A stretch of 64,000 nt of DNA, taken from Ananas comosus (lineage: Eukaryota > Streptophyta > Magnoliopsida > Poales > Bromeliaceae). Shown here piece by piece: positions 1 through 12,176 of the stretch. Position 1 is the stretch's first letter; every line of letters begins with the position of its first letter. Location: the NCBI RefSeq assembly GCF_001540865.1, contig NC_033621.1, positions 19,171,808 to 19,235,807 on the forward strand, written 5' to 3'. The translations under genes and the position numbers were made by a program. Below the pieces are notes generated by a model. The model had not been told where the DNA came from. It saw only the letters and a program-made list of their open reading frames with translations, and ran no database searches.

Positions 1-1
1 A

Positions 2-3000
2 ATTCCTTATGAGACGCCTATGTTAAAAGAATGGGCGATATTTAAACAGAAACAGTTGTTGGGTCGTTTCGGGGTTGACTATTATGCTCCTGATGGTGAC
101 GGCGATGTTATATTATTACCCCCATTAGGTCCTCCGAAAGAAAGAGACACGTTACAATCTCTCGGGTATAAAATACTTAATAATCATCCTGGATGGTGTG
201 GAATGAGTAGGATTTTAGGGGATAGCATTGAGGTAGAGGGTTTAATTGAATGGGGAAATCATATCATCTCTCATTACACCACACAGTTACGTCGTGCTGG
301 CATTTTAGGGGGTATCGTAGCTTCACGAGGGAGATACAATAAGAATATGAATATCATCAAGGCATTGGTAGAGCTGTGGTGTTCGGAGACAAACACTTTT
401 CATCTTCCATTTGGTGAAGTTGGGATTTCTTTATGGGAAATTAGAGAACTCGGTGGGCTTCCGATTATCGGTGACATGTACGACGAATATATCCCTCCAA
501 ATTCTGAACTTTATAGTAAGAACAATTATCCCAGTTGTGTTAGGGAGCTTTTTGATGTTTATCAATGGCTCATGGCTCGGTCTTCTAACAAGCGTGTGCG
601 GTATGATTTATGGGTAGATTTCTTTTACACAAGCTGTAAGAAGTTGACTAAGTCTAAGTCTCGGAGTATAAGCAATAGAGAGCTCGCCCCCTCATATACA
701 GAAGACGCGACCCGAGCGGCTTTCATTTCTTTATGGTTATGCAACTTTGTAATGCCTTCTGGATTAGACCATTTCATCAGGCCAGAGACGTTTATTATGG
801 CTTCTAAGCTGGCATTAGGTGAGAAAGTTGCTTTAGCCCCTGCCATTCTTTGTGCGATCCATGCTGGTTTATCTTTTATGAGTGATCACCCTGAAGGACC
901 TGCGCATCCTGGACCTCAATTTCCGGTTAATTTTCTATATGTGTGGATCGGTCTTCACTTTGAACAGACTTATTCTAGAAAGGTGATTAGCGAGAATATC
1001 AAGAATATCGTCGGCTTACGAAGTCCTCCTCAAATGATATTTTTTATGGACGCGGCGGCTTCTCCTTTTAATGCTAAGCGAGCACGGATTCACCTCAGGT
1101 TGAGTGCTCATTTTGTTTGGCGTCCTCTACCATATTCTTATTCTTTTGTTGATGACGGTTGGCTTTACGATGCGAAATTGGCTCCAGGAGAGTGTAAATA
1201 TCCGAGAGAGGTTTATGAGTATATAATTTCTATCAGACAGAGTGTGCTTCCACTTCGTTTGGGGAATAAATTACACACCCAGTCATATAATCCTCATCGT
1301 TTTGCTCGACAATTTGGCTTTGATCAGTCTTTTCCTGAAAGTATCACTGTTTCCCGATTAGCGAGCCATCTTGGGATACTTGCTGGATGTTGGAATCATT
1401 TCATTCGCTATGGGACTTTTATTAATTATTTCATACCGAAGAAGGACCGGATTGGGAAACCAACTTTGCATTATGCGCGCTGGTGGTCTAATAGCGTGCA
1501 TTCGAGCTTCAAACACGGAGTAGGCTATCTACTGAGTGCAGATGATCCCCGCAAGAAGAAGAAAGGTGTTGCTATTGTTGGTAAAGATTCTGATTTTGAG
1601 GAGAGATTAACCTCGTCAAATGTTAGAGATGAAAGGGTTCTGAATATTCCAGAACCAAAGGGAAAAGAACTGGACTTATTTCCAGAATATGATCATATTC
1701 AAGCTGATCTTTCAGATGACTCCCCTCAACGTGAAGTTCTTGGCCTCAGTTTTCCAATTCATGAAGACAAGAAATCTGAGGTATGTTCATTAACATTTTC
1801 AACTATCTCTTTTTTTATTTTGCATACTGACCTTCTTTTTTTTTTTTGTATACAGGAAGTGTTTGTTACAGGTTCGCCTGCCAGGGATAAAATACACTTG
1901 CAGGACCCTTTAATGAAGTCAAAGGTATGACGTAGCATCCATATGATTCGAATTTTGTTTGATTCATTCTGACACCCTTTCTTTTTATATAGGCATGCGA
2001 TGTGGAACCGTCAAGAAGCTCAGAAAATCCACGCTTGGATGTTTCAACTAAAGTGGCTCGTGGAAAACTTCCCATTACTGTGTCTTCAATGATAGGTGAT
2101 CTTCATTCGTATTCTGCTTATAATTAATTCCACATGATGTTGCCGCACTCATCCTTTGTTTTTTTAATTCACAGAATCACAAGCCGGCGGGAGTGGATCC
2201 ATTGAGGATGACGTGCCTTCAGATGATGAGTGGTTCTGACGCCTTCGCCACCACAGGTATTTTATTTTCTAGTTGAATCCATGTCCCTTCTTCTGGTTTC
2301 AAATTAAGAATTTGATTCTCAACTAAAGAAGGAGGTAAAATATGGATAATAATGTGTAATTTTTCGTTAGAAATCTGTAGCCACAAAAATTTCGCAAATC
2401 GGAGTTAAAACGAAAATGTTATGGCCCGTTTACACTTTGGTCCCTGTATTTACGAAACAGTCCCTGCGGGCAGTTTCATTTCAGTCCTTGCAGTTTTATT
2501 TTAGTCCCTGCAGCTTCATTTCCCTTGCTTTTTGATGCAGAAAATTACTTTCAAGGAATTTTATGGCTATAACGATGCACATTTTGGGATTAAAATATTA
2601 TAACCCCTTTCATAATATATTCGTTATTCCTTGTTTTTACAAAATGGTCCTTGTAGCATATATCGATATGTGATTCTTTTTGTCACAGGATCCGCTCACC
2701 GATGCTGCTGATATTGGAGCGTCATCTTTCAAGGAGGCTTGCTCGACTCATCATGAAGTATATTTGTATTTATTATCCCAACTTTCATTTTATATCGCTC
2801 ATGTTTACACCTCAATTTTATTGTGTAGGATGAGGGTGCTGAAGGAGATGACGATATAGTAGAAGATGGCAAAAATGAAGTCTTGCCGGGATCGTCTTTA
2901 CTTGGTAAAAGAGAACGAGTCGATGATATTCCGGCTACAGAGGTGCATAAAAGAGCTTGTTTGGAGGCTGATTCAAAATCAACCGGTAAAATCCTCCCCT

Positions 3001-3906
3001 CTTTTCTTTAAAAGACAGTATCTTTTACATATTTATTATTTCTTTTCATATGCAGACCTTCTGGTAGAGTCAAAATTGGATGATGATCTGATAGACGCTT
3101 TATCACCTTATGGCGACGAAGTGGACTACGAGCCTACACCTTCACCACCTGAAGCTCCTGATATGGTAAGATTTAAATATCTTCTTCTTTTCTTTTCTTT
3201 CTCGTTTTTCATTCTTTTCATTCTCTTTTTATAGGGCGTACCACTTGACGAGGACGTCGGCATTAACGTGAGTAGCGGTACAGGAGGTTTCCAGAGTGAG
3301 GTGCCTATTGCGGTCAGATCATTTTTGATTGACCGCACAACGGATATCATGAAGACGTTCGACCGTCGACGATTCAGATCAGCTCGAGAGGAAGTGTCCA
3401 AGTATTGTCAGTGCATTTCCTCACTTGGAATTGATGTATTTGAATTGGATGGGCGTATAAAATCCGTGTTTGATCATGCCGAGGTCATTGAAGAATTAGA
3501 GTCAAGTCCGAGTTTCGCTTCAGCTGTTCGGCTCGTGAATGCTGATGAGGATCTGGCGCTAAAGAAAAGGAAGCTTGCTTCTCACATCAGCACAAAAAGT
3601 TCTATTCTCAAAGCTTCAGAAGGTGTCTCTTTGGAGCTTCAACAGACTAGAGAGAAAATAAGAGAGCTTGAGGAGCACATTTTGCAGTTAAAGAGTACAG
3701 AAGCAGAGTTGTCAGTTAAACTCGAAGTGGCCAACGACTCTTTAAAGAAATTAACGCCGACTGAAGAAGAACTGCAGAAGGACGTTGCTGATGCGGAGAG
3801 GGAATATGCTGCAGCCACTGAAGATTGTAAAGCTTCCAAAGAATCCGCCGGTCTCCGAGGATTGATAGAGCTATTTGAGGAGCGTCGTCAGATATTTGAG
3901 ATTTGA
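2..3906 (+). CDS. Plant mobile domain (PMD, aminotransferase-like) protein, 5'-partial, 8 exons
   Basis: Exons by GT-AG and phase: 2-1780, 1856-1924, 1993-2095, 2175-2256, 2689-2757, 2829-2985, 3056-3165, 3235-3906 (stop TGA). The frame is open to base 2, so the first ATG at 20 need not be the start; the true N-terminus probably lies outside the window. Exon 1 carries the PMD-type block (ELWCSETNTFHLPFGEVG at about residues 117-134, followed by a LGGLPI-like segment), then a long conserved region to about residue 490. Exons 2-7 are short and acidic (DDD and PSPPE runs). The last exon is rich in Glu/Lys heptads (from about 3600 on) and predicts a coiled coil. PMD proteins are known from plants as silencing-linked nuclear factors and as a domain captured by retroelements and MULEs, so a domesticated or still mobile origin is possible. 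Intron 1 (75 bp) is in frame and stop-free, so retention would still code. Exon 4 has a frameshift (separate entry). Exon calls are by eye; only RNA would confirm them. Confidence 0.75.
2175..2256 (+). other. Exon 4 of the PMD gene with a probable one-base loss
   Basis: The exon enters in the right phase from a good acceptor at 2173-2174 and reads through an acidic stretch to TGA at 2237-2239. A strong donor (CAG/GTATTT) follows at 2256/2257, and exon 5 resumes the acidic protein in phase 0. Exons 3+4 total 185 bases, one short of a multiple of three. In the shifted frame, the last residues before the donor read TPSPP, the motif that recurs in exon 7 (TPSPPE). The simplest reading is one base missing near 2231-2237, either a real pseudogenizing deletion or a sequencing error. 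Alternatively the TGA is a genuine stop and later exons belong to another transcript form. Confidence 0.6.
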
Positions 3907-4240
3907 TTTTCCTTTACTTTTCTCTTTTTGGATGTTTATCGTGGATGTTATCTTTATTTGTCACTAGTATGAGACAGTATTTGATAATTTGAATGACTTT
4001 GATTGTGCTTGAATGTTCGATCTCTTCCTCCTGTTTTTATCTCATACTGCATTGTAACGATGATTGTCTTGCGAGAATGGTTTGTTCCTTTTGCCTTGAT
4101 TCTCACGTACAATCAACTCTAAATTGAGTCATCACTCAGTTGTCTGGGCAAATATGCTATCTTCTCAGCGCTCTTGTAGCGATAACATGTACACTGCCCC
4201 CCCCTTTTTATTTTTTATTTTTTATTTTTTATTTTTTATA
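3907..4240. other. 3' flank of the PMD gene
   Basis: No gene. Probable 3' UTR and flank, T-rich, ending in a C8 run and about five repeats of ATTTTTT at 4204-4238 that lead directly into the minisatellite. No unambiguous AATAAA poly(A) signal was seen. Confidence 0.5.
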
Positions 4241-4843
4241 TGCTCAGTTTAACGACATGGCGGTCAAATTACATCAAAATGCCAAATTACATCAAAATGC
4301 TCAGTTTAACGACATGGCGGTCAAATTACATCAAAATGCTCAGTTTAACGACATGGCGGTCAAATTACATCAAAATGCTCAGTTTAACGACATGGCGGTC
4401 AAATTACATCAAAATGCTCAGTTTAACGACATGGCGGTCAAATTATATTAGAATGCTCAGTTTAACGACATGGCGGTCAAATTATATCAAATGCTCAGTT
4501 TAACGACATGGCGGTCAAATTACATCAAAATGCTCAGTTTAACGACATGGCGGTCAAATTACATCAAAATGCTCAGTTTAATGACATGACGGTCAAATTA
4601 CATCAAAATGCTCAGTTTAACGACATGGCAGTCGAATTACATCAGAATGCTCAGTTTAACGACATGGCGGTCAAATTATATTTGAATGCTCAGTTTAATG
4701 ACATGGCGGTCAAATTACATCAAAATGCTCAGTCTAACGACATGGCGGTCAACTTACATCAAAATGCTCAGTTTAACGACATGGCAGTCGAATTACATCA
4801 GAATGCTCAGTTTAACGACATGGCGGTCAAATTATATTTGAAT
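4241..4843 (+). repeat. 39-bp minisatellite, about 15 copies, coding-phase 13-residue repeat
   Basis: Fifteen tandem copies of a 39-bp unit containing AACGACATGGCGGTCAAATT. One extra 18-bp partial lies near 4280 and one unit near 4480 is 38 bp. Because 39 is 13 codons, long stretches stay open: one frame reads AQFNDMAVKLHQN repeatedly, another reads LSLTTWRSNYIKM. Variants include AVELHQN, AVKLYLN and AQSNDMAVNLHQN. Later copies (10-11 and 14-15) share the same variant pair, so blocks of units were duplicated together. There is no convincing start context or other domain, so I treat it as a minisatellite, not a proven protein. Confidence 0.9.
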
Positions 4844-4849
4844 GCTCTT

Positions 4850-5268
4850 TTGAAAGCAATCGAAATTGCTACACATAACTGACCCTAAGGCGAGTTAGTG
4901 GAAAAAATACATTTTGGGTAATAGGAGACATGGTTTGGTTTTTTTTTTTTTATTTTGCCTCAAGAAGCAATCGAAATTGCCGCATAACTGACCCTAAGGT
5001 GAGTTAGCATTCCGTCATAGGCAAAATATATTTTGGGTAATAGGAGACATGGTTTGATTTGGTTTTATTTTGCCTCGAGAAGCAATCGAAATTGCCGCAT
5101 AACTGACCCTAAGGTGAGTTAGCATTCCGTCATAGGCAAAATATATTTTGGGTAATAGGAGACATGGTTTGATTTGGTTTTATTTTGCCTCGAGAAGCAA
5201 TCGAAATTGCCGCATAACTGACCCTAAGGTGAGTTAGCATTCCGTCATAGGCAAAATATATTTTGGGT
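4850..5268 (+). repeat. 115-bp tandem repeat, about 3.7 copies
   Basis: Units begin at AGCAATCGAAATTGC near 4855, 4966, 5081 and 5196. Each continues through CTAAGGTGAGTTAGC and TTTTGGGTAATAGGAGACAT. The middle copies are nearly identical, the first is more diverged. The array runs to within 80 bp of an assembly gap and may be longer in the genome. Confidence 0.88.
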
Positions 5269-5348
5269 GATCTGGCGCCCATATGGGTTTTCACCAGATA
5301 CCTTCCCCTAACTTTTGCCTGTGAGCCTCGAAAGGTTTTCTCACAGCG

Positions 5349-5448
5349 NNNNNNNNNNNNNNNNNNNNNNNNNNNNNNNNNNNNNNNNNNNNNNNNNNNN
5401 NNNNNNNNNNNNNNNNNNNNNNNNNNNNNNNNNNNNNNNNNNNNNNNN
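5349..5448. other. Assembly gap, 100 N
   Basis: Exactly 100 Ns, the usual placeholder for a gap of unknown size. It lies just after the 115-bp tandem repeat, which probably caused it. Reading frames that cross it are meaningless. Confidence 0.97.
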
Positions 5449-6029
5449 ATTCGAACAAAATATTTCATATAAGTTATTATCTATGTTACGAACACAGGTT
5501 CATAGTATTAAAGGGCAATATTGGTATTTAAAAAAATATTAATCTAAGTTTTCTACTATTCTCAACTATCATCATAAAATTTACCAAACAAAAATTTGCT
5601 TATTTTTCGGAATTAGAGAATTGCAAACCAAACACAAATTTCATTTTATTCTTTTGTATCTTAAAATACATCATAAATTCAAGAATAAAAATATTTATTT
5701 TCCTAAACACTATTCCATCACCAAACGCAGCGTTAGTGAACAACTTTCTTTTTCTAATGGCTATTTTCAATAAATATTGAAGGAAGAAAGATTAAAATCG
5801 CCTGACTTATTATTATTTGTTTTCTGAATCTTTCATATATAGAAAGGAAAGCCACTTTCTTGAACTATAACTTTGAACTAGGCCTAAGTCGGCAATCCAT
5901 ATAACATTCACTAGATAGCTTGGCAAATGTTGAATTAACTCCAATCTCCAAAAATAAAAGATCAGAATTGTAAGGTTCTCAACTTATAATTAGGGTTATC
6001 ATCCCACCTGCAGTTATATAAATTAAAGA
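5449..6029. other. AT-rich intergenic DNA
   Basis: No open frame, RNA gene or clear repeat seen. A/T homopolymer-rich. Confidence 0.6.
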
Positions 6030-6774
6030 GTTAATTGCATTCAGCTTCCTGTAAATATGATAAATTACAAATATATTCCTATAAAGTTTAATTTTTTTTT
6101 GTTATTCCTGCAAAAGTTCAGCGATATTCATATTTATCCTTCTGGTTTATTACCATTAGAAAACTGTTTAGTTTTATTTGTAACAATAAATAAATAAAAT
6201 GTCAATTTTGTCATTACAAACATATCTTTTCAAAAGCCCCAACTGCTATAATCGGGCAGAAATGTCCTCCTAAAAAATTTTCAATAGTCATCTTTTTCCT
6301 CCTCTTCTTCCTCTTCAATACCAAACCCAATCCATCATTATTGCAACCTCTTTTCTCACTCTTTTTCTCCTTTTTTTTTTTAGCAAAATAAAAAAAAGAA
6401 ATCATAGAGAAAATTGAATAGAAAAATAACGCGCGTTCGACATGGACAAAGCAACACACATCGTGAATGGATGGGGACGGAGAAATTTTAGTTACGGATT
6501 TGAAACTAGCATGAAGGAAAGAAAGGAAGAGAAAGAGGAAGAAGAAGAGTTCCCATTGGCTAGGGTTTTGATTGAGAAAAGAAGCTATAATATAAGAGGG
6601 GTAAAAATATCAATTTATCTTATTAACTATCAGGGTTAAGTTTTCTATCTATCGTTAACTAAATTTTTCTAATGGATTCTAACGACATGAGCATATTTGA
6701 TACATAAAAATATTGAATTTTGTAGAGATATATTTACTATTCACGATGTTTACAATGAGCTATATGCAATTAAC
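6030..6774. mobile_element. Long-TIR MITE or foldback element, about 745 bp
   Basis: The left end (GTTAATTGCATTCAGCT, then a TGTAAATATGATAAATTAC-like stretch) pairs with the reverse complement of the right end (TATATGCAATTAAC at 6761-6774) over roughly 70-100 bp with mismatches. The interior has no transposase-like frame. A relative near 9150-9835 ends in the same TATGCAATTAA motif. No clear target duplication, so the superfamily is unassigned. Confidence 0.6.
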
Positions 6775-8639
6775 ACTAAACTAAAAAAATAATAATAAAT
6801 ACAAAAAAAGCAAAACAAAAAAATGAAACACAAAGACAAGTATAATCTGTGTTTGGTAGTTTAAAAGCCTAAGTTTGTTATGTACGAGGATGCGAAAGGA
6901 TGTTCAAATTCTGGTTTTTCACATACAATGCACATATATAGCTTGGTATTAATGTCTTAAACATTTCCTCATAATTGTATTGTTATGGTAAATTACAGTA
7001 GGTAGTTTGAAGTGAAAATAGTAACATAAAGATGTGACTTTTTCTTAGGTTTTTATTAGGTCAAAATATAGAAAATCTATCTATAAATATATTTTTTTTT
7101 TACTTTCAAAATTTTTTATTTTGTCCTCTCAAAATTTTAAAAATATTTGCAGCGTTACGCTGCTAGCGGAGATGATTAAATGATCAAATTGCCCTCTCTA
7201 GAAAGCTGAGGCCAAGGCTATCTAGCCCCTCGTCCACGTCCTCAAGACTGGAATGCTGACAATCCGACCGTGCGGAAAAACACCTCGTTCGCCATTCTCT
7301 GCCTTGCCCAACTCAAGGGCCTTGTTGGTGCGATCAGTAGCGCAGGGCACGATCCCGCCTTTATTTTCGAACCAAATGATGCCTAAGGCATTTTGAATAT
7401 TTTAAATTATATAAAAGTATCGCAAATACCCTTAAAAATTTTAAAATTTCATATTTGCCCTTCCAATGTTATTAGTTATATCATAAATATATGCCCCTCC
7501 CTTTATTGTAACCATAGTTCAAGACTAGCTTATTGCTAGTTAATTTTCAAAATACCAATTTTACCTTTAGTTATTTTTCATGGCCATTTTTCAACCCATT
7601 GTTCTCCTCTTTTCTCTATTCTTCTTCTCCAGTCCATTGTGGAGCCTCACTCGTGGGAGATAGTATTCTATGTAGCAATGACATCGCTTGGCTACATCTC
7701 AAACCAATCATTTTTTTTTCAGAGAAAAAATACAAAAAAAAATTTTACACAAAAATTATGATGGGACGTGATGGGATGGGTAAATCATAGGAATACAATT
7801 TGATTGGTTGAGAATATAGATGATGTGATGCTATTGATAGATTTTAGATTTTTTTTTTTTTTTTTTTTTTTTTTGGTGAATCCTCTAATACTCTCTCCAT
7901 TACCAAAATCATTACCCAAAAATAGGATGCACTTTCTCCCTTTTTCTTAACTACTTAAGTTTTTTATTTTTCAAATTTTTTTTAGGACTCTTCTTAAGAG
8001 AGTTCCTGCTTAGACTCTTTCTACGCAGACAGAGAATTTAAAGGGCACTAATGATATAACGGACAAGGGCAAAAATGGGTATTTCATAATTACGATAGTA
8101 ATTTCTTACGAAAACAAACTAGTGGGGAACTTCGTAATATTTGTAACCATTTAAAAGAATATATGTGATATTATCAAGTTTATAACGATATTAATAAAAT
8201 TATAGCACGTAAAAAGGACATTCATAAAATTATCCTTAATATAAAATATTTATGAACTAAGGACAAAATATTAGCAATGGGAGGCTAAGTGCAACACCTT
8301 AAAATTTGAGAAAACAGAACATAAATTTTTGAAAGTCAGGAAAAAAAAAAAGAAAAAAAGAATATTTATAGATATATTTTCTGTATTTTAGCCTTTTTAT
8401 TATTAACAGAGATAAAAAAAAAAAATGCAAAAAAGTGTGTATATTTGGAAGGATATTTTATTATTTGGCCAGAAATAGGTAAACATAGAAGGAGGTATCG
8501 AACCAATTTAATTGGGCCAGCAACCAATCAATAGGGCCGAATACTCTTCCGCCCATATGTCTTCCACGCCAAATATACAGTGCAGTACTGCTGTGCAATG
8601 AGATGGAGTTTATCTTTTTATTTGAGTAAGTCTCCACGG
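6775..8639. other. AT-rich intergenic DNA with one GC-richer island
   Basis: No supported gene. Bases 7190-7385 are clearly richer in G/C and are open for about 50 codons on both strands, but I recognise no domain. The rest is A/T homopolymer-rich, including a T tract near 7850-7874. Confidence 0.5.
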
Positions 8640-9105
8640 AGATCTCCGTACTTGTAAGTTATTTTCAATGATAGAAAATCTGAATTTTATAATCTACTCT
8701 GTTGGAACTATTTAGAAACCAAATTTTATAATTTTTTGACATCATTTACCAAGCGATCAAAAGGCCTAAAAAAAGACTATTTTAACGGCCGATGTGGGAC
8801 GTTTTTAAATTCAACGGTGTAGAAGTATCCAAATTAGATGAAAATTTAATAAAAAATTCTACTTAATATCAATAGTAAGACCAATACTTCCGATTTGAAA
8901 TTTGAGTCCTTTATCACTATTTTTTATGAAATTTTTATTTTCAGCCGTTTATTTTGAGGCTACTCGTTTACTAGACAAACGAAGTCAAAAAAATTTGAAA
9001 TTTGGTTTCTAGGTAGTTCTAATAACGTAGATCATATCTAACGGAACCGATCACCGAATCGGATGTCCCATTATTAAAAACAACTTACAAGTACGGAGGC
9101 TTCTG
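8640..9105. mobile_element. Foldback MITE (F family), about 465 bp
   Basis: The left arm (CTCCGTACTTGTAAGTT near 8644) is the inverse of the right arm (AACTTACAAGTACGGAG near 9082), with similarity continuing some 150 bp inward (TAGAAACCAAATTT on the left matches AAATTTGGTTTCTA on the right). Same family as the better preserved copy at 36192-36726. Non-coding; a transcript would form a long hairpin. Confidence 0.75.
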
Positions 9106-9435
9106 TATTTTCGAAAATATAGGAGCCTAGCTCATACATTTTTTACTTCTATAAAAGTCCAATAATATTCTTATTTGCCCCTGTAATATTCCTCCAAAAG
9201 TCCCACTTGTTAGAATTATATAAAAATGTCCTCCCAACAAGTATTTTATCCAATAATATTAGAGGGGTAAAAGGGTTAATTTAACTCATGCACTAAGCAG
9301 GGTTAAGCATTTTATTCATGGTTAACTATATTTCTCTAACGAATTCTAGTGGGATGGGTATATTTGAAAAAGTTAGAACTTTTAAAGGGATAAAAATAAA
9401 AAGTTGAACTTTGGAGGAATATATTTGATATTCGA

Positions 9436-9830
9436 TGTCACACCCCAATAGTCCCATATGGGAAAGGAATGAGGTTGTCATTAGGTATGTAAAAGGACTT
9501 CACCCCAGTAATACTAACCGGGTTTAAGCATTTTGGACCAGTGGGTTTAGCCCAACGAATTATTATTACTAACGGGTCAGATTTTTATATTTGGTATCAG
9601 AGCCGGTGGATCACCAGCCGAACCAGCCGAAAATGTGGGATGAATCTTGGCTGAGTCAAGATCGTTGAATAACAAGCTAAATCAGAGTCGGAATAACAAG
9701 ACTAACGAGACAAGTCCCGCATCGCCTGATAATATTTGGTTCTGTGTGTTTAGGGCTGATGGCCTTAAGTATTTTGGGCTGGTGATTTTGGTCTAACGAG
9801 CTATTATTACTAAGTTTACTGAAAACTGTA
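9436..9830 (+). mobile_element. Decayed TRIM retroelement (same family as 24283-24814)
   Basis: An LTR-like segment starts TGTCACACCCCAATAGTCCC and ends near 9589. TTGGTATCAGAGCC follows, the Met-initiator tRNA primer site typical of plant LTR elements, then a short internal region (GCCGAACCAGCCGAAAATG, CATCGCCTGA) and a partial second LTR (TTAAGTATTTTGGGC). It interrupts an older AT-rich element whose halves lie at about 9150-9435 and 9831-9845. The right end is too worn to define a target duplication. Confidence 0.7.
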
Positions 9831-10230
9831 TGCAATTAATCTTAAATTTTTGTTTAATTTGGCATTATTGCTGATTTTTTTTAAAATAAAATTTCTATAA
9901 AAAATAGTGTAGGAGGGCAGAATAGATTATTGTCCAAATATAATATATTTTTTTAGCAATAAAAAAAATAAAAATTTAAAAGTCTTTTTTTTTTTTTTTT
10001 TTTTTTTTTAATTTTTTTTAGTAGGGTATATTGTAACCTAACCAATCATTAAAAAAAAAAAAATCCTTCCAGTAATACACCAACTTCTATAAAGTAAAAG
10101 TTAAAAAAATCATGAAAGAACAGCAACAATGCCAAACAAGGCCTATAGATGATGAGAGCTTCGGAATCCCAATTATGATATTTGCAATAAAAAGTGCTAA
10201 ACTTTTTTAATTTATCCAATATTTTATTAA

Positions 10231-10625
10231 AGGGGGAATTGCTTATATATTCATGAAAAATTTTCTACTTTTTATTTACCCCGCTTAAATAACTAATATA
10301 AAAATACCTTTTAACATTCCCATTTCTTTTAAATATACCCTTATAGTTATTATCTTTATAAAATTACTAATTTGTCATTTTAAATATATTCTTCTATCAT
10401 CACCAAAGTTTCTTATTTATCCTCAAATTAAAAGCAAAAGAGATATTTTGACTTTGTTTAACTCTGGTAGAAATTTAACTCAAATTTAATTCGAGATAGC
10501 TTAACGGTACTAACAGCGAGGGTATTTTTAAATAATAGAGAAATATATGCTGGCATATTTGAAATAAAAATAGTAAAAATATATAAGATATTTCAAAAGT
10601 ATTGACAGGTATATAGACAATTATT
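10231..10625. mobile_element. Possible MITE with weak inverted ends
   Basis: AATTGCTTATATATTC at the left resembles the reverse complement of GTATATAGACAATTATT at the right, with loose similarity inward. No coding content. The surrounding 9846-10690 is otherwise plain AT-rich DNA with long T runs (9988-10010). Confidence 0.3.
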
Positions 10626-11991
10626 CTTTTATTAAAAATAATTACAACCGGAATAGAAGCAAAAGCGAAATAAAATCACACTAACTAGATGGGCACATCT
10701 AGGTTTGCCCAATTCGATATCTAGGTTTGCCCCTCGGAAATAGATAATTAAAAAGAGAGGATTGGTACTCAATCATAAGCAAAATCGAAAAAAGAATCGA
10801 AGGATGGCGGTCGAAGCTTTTGCACCAGAGTGGCAGATTGACTCTAATGAATTCGGTGCTTTCAAATCTCCCTTTGTACTATTTCTCTATGTTCAAGGCA
10901 CCAAAATGGGTTGTATGTCACATTGAGGTATTAAGAAACACTTTCTTTTGGAAGGGTAACACAACGGTCAGCAGTGATTTTTACTTGATCCAGTAGAAAT
11001 CCCTTTGCATGAGCAAAAAAGACGGTGGTCTTGGGACCAAAGATCTTGCGACGATGAATATTACTCTTCTAGCAAAATGGTGGTGGAGATTTTTAACGGA
11101 ACCAAAACTTCAATGGAAAAGTTGATTAAGGCACTGTATTATTGAAGGAGAATTAGAGAAGGATCAAGTTTTCGGCCATTCTCACAATGGTGGAAAGGTG
11201 TTCTACAAACGAGAAATATTTTTAAATGCGGGGTGACGTTCACGTTGGGAAGCAAAAAATGGACTGATTTTTGGTCAAATATATGGTGTGGTGATTGCTC
11301 GCTGTGAACATCCTTCCCTACTGTGTACGACCGTATTCGATGCAAAAGCTATTGGGTGAAAGACTGCTTTACAAGAGGAGGATGGAAATGGGATACGATT
11401 CTAAGAGGCTATGTGGCCCCTCGTCCCAGAGGAGAGAGATATGATGGATGACTTGAAAGGATTACTCATAGGCATAGTTGTGAATGATGGACAAGACTTG
11501 GCCAAATGGAGATGGACCTACTCACAACAATTCTCAGTTAAATCGCTTTTTAATTTTCTTAAGTATGGTGGAGTTATAGACCGAACCACCTTCTAGATTT
11601 GGAAGCTGAAGCTACTAGAGAAAATTAAGATCTTTGTTTGGCTTGTATTGAGAAAAAATGTATTTATTGCTGATAATCTATAAAAAAGGTGTTGGCTTGG
11701 GAAATAAAATTGTGTGCTCTGTGCTGTTGAATTTGAGACATAGATCACCTATTCATAAAGTGTGTTTGTGTCAAATTTTTGCTCCTCTGTCTCCTATCTA
11801 ATCCTGATGCTATTTTAAGCAACACGATGACTAGGGATCTTTGAGAAGCATGTAGAATGCAGATGGATAATTCAAACTGGAGGAAAAGCCTTTTGACGCT
11901 TACAGTGGTCTGGTGGCTTGTATGACTAGAGAGAAATAGCAAAATATTTCAGAATTTGAAAAATAATATAGACTGCACCCTAAGTGAAATC

Positions 11992-12125
11992 AATAAACTA
12001 AGATAGCTTTGGAAAAATCACTGTAACTAAAGGCAGTTGATATATCACAATTCACAAGCTATAGATTTTATTTTTATTTTGAGATTTCTTTTCTTTTCTT
12101 GTTTTTAGCGGAGCTCTGCCATTTG

Positions 12126-12176
<51 letters not shown>

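Noticed and set aside
1781..1855. Coding read-through of bases 1781-1855 as part of the PMD protein
   Set aside because: Phe/Leu-rich translation of a T-rich tract bounded by GTATGT and TACAG; better read as an in-frame intron.
4241..4843. CRISPR-like regular repeats
   Set aside because: Units are contiguous with no unique spacers; the genome is a plant nucleus.
5130..5542. ORFs spanning the gap
   Set aside because: They run through 100 Ns and consist partly of tandem repeat.
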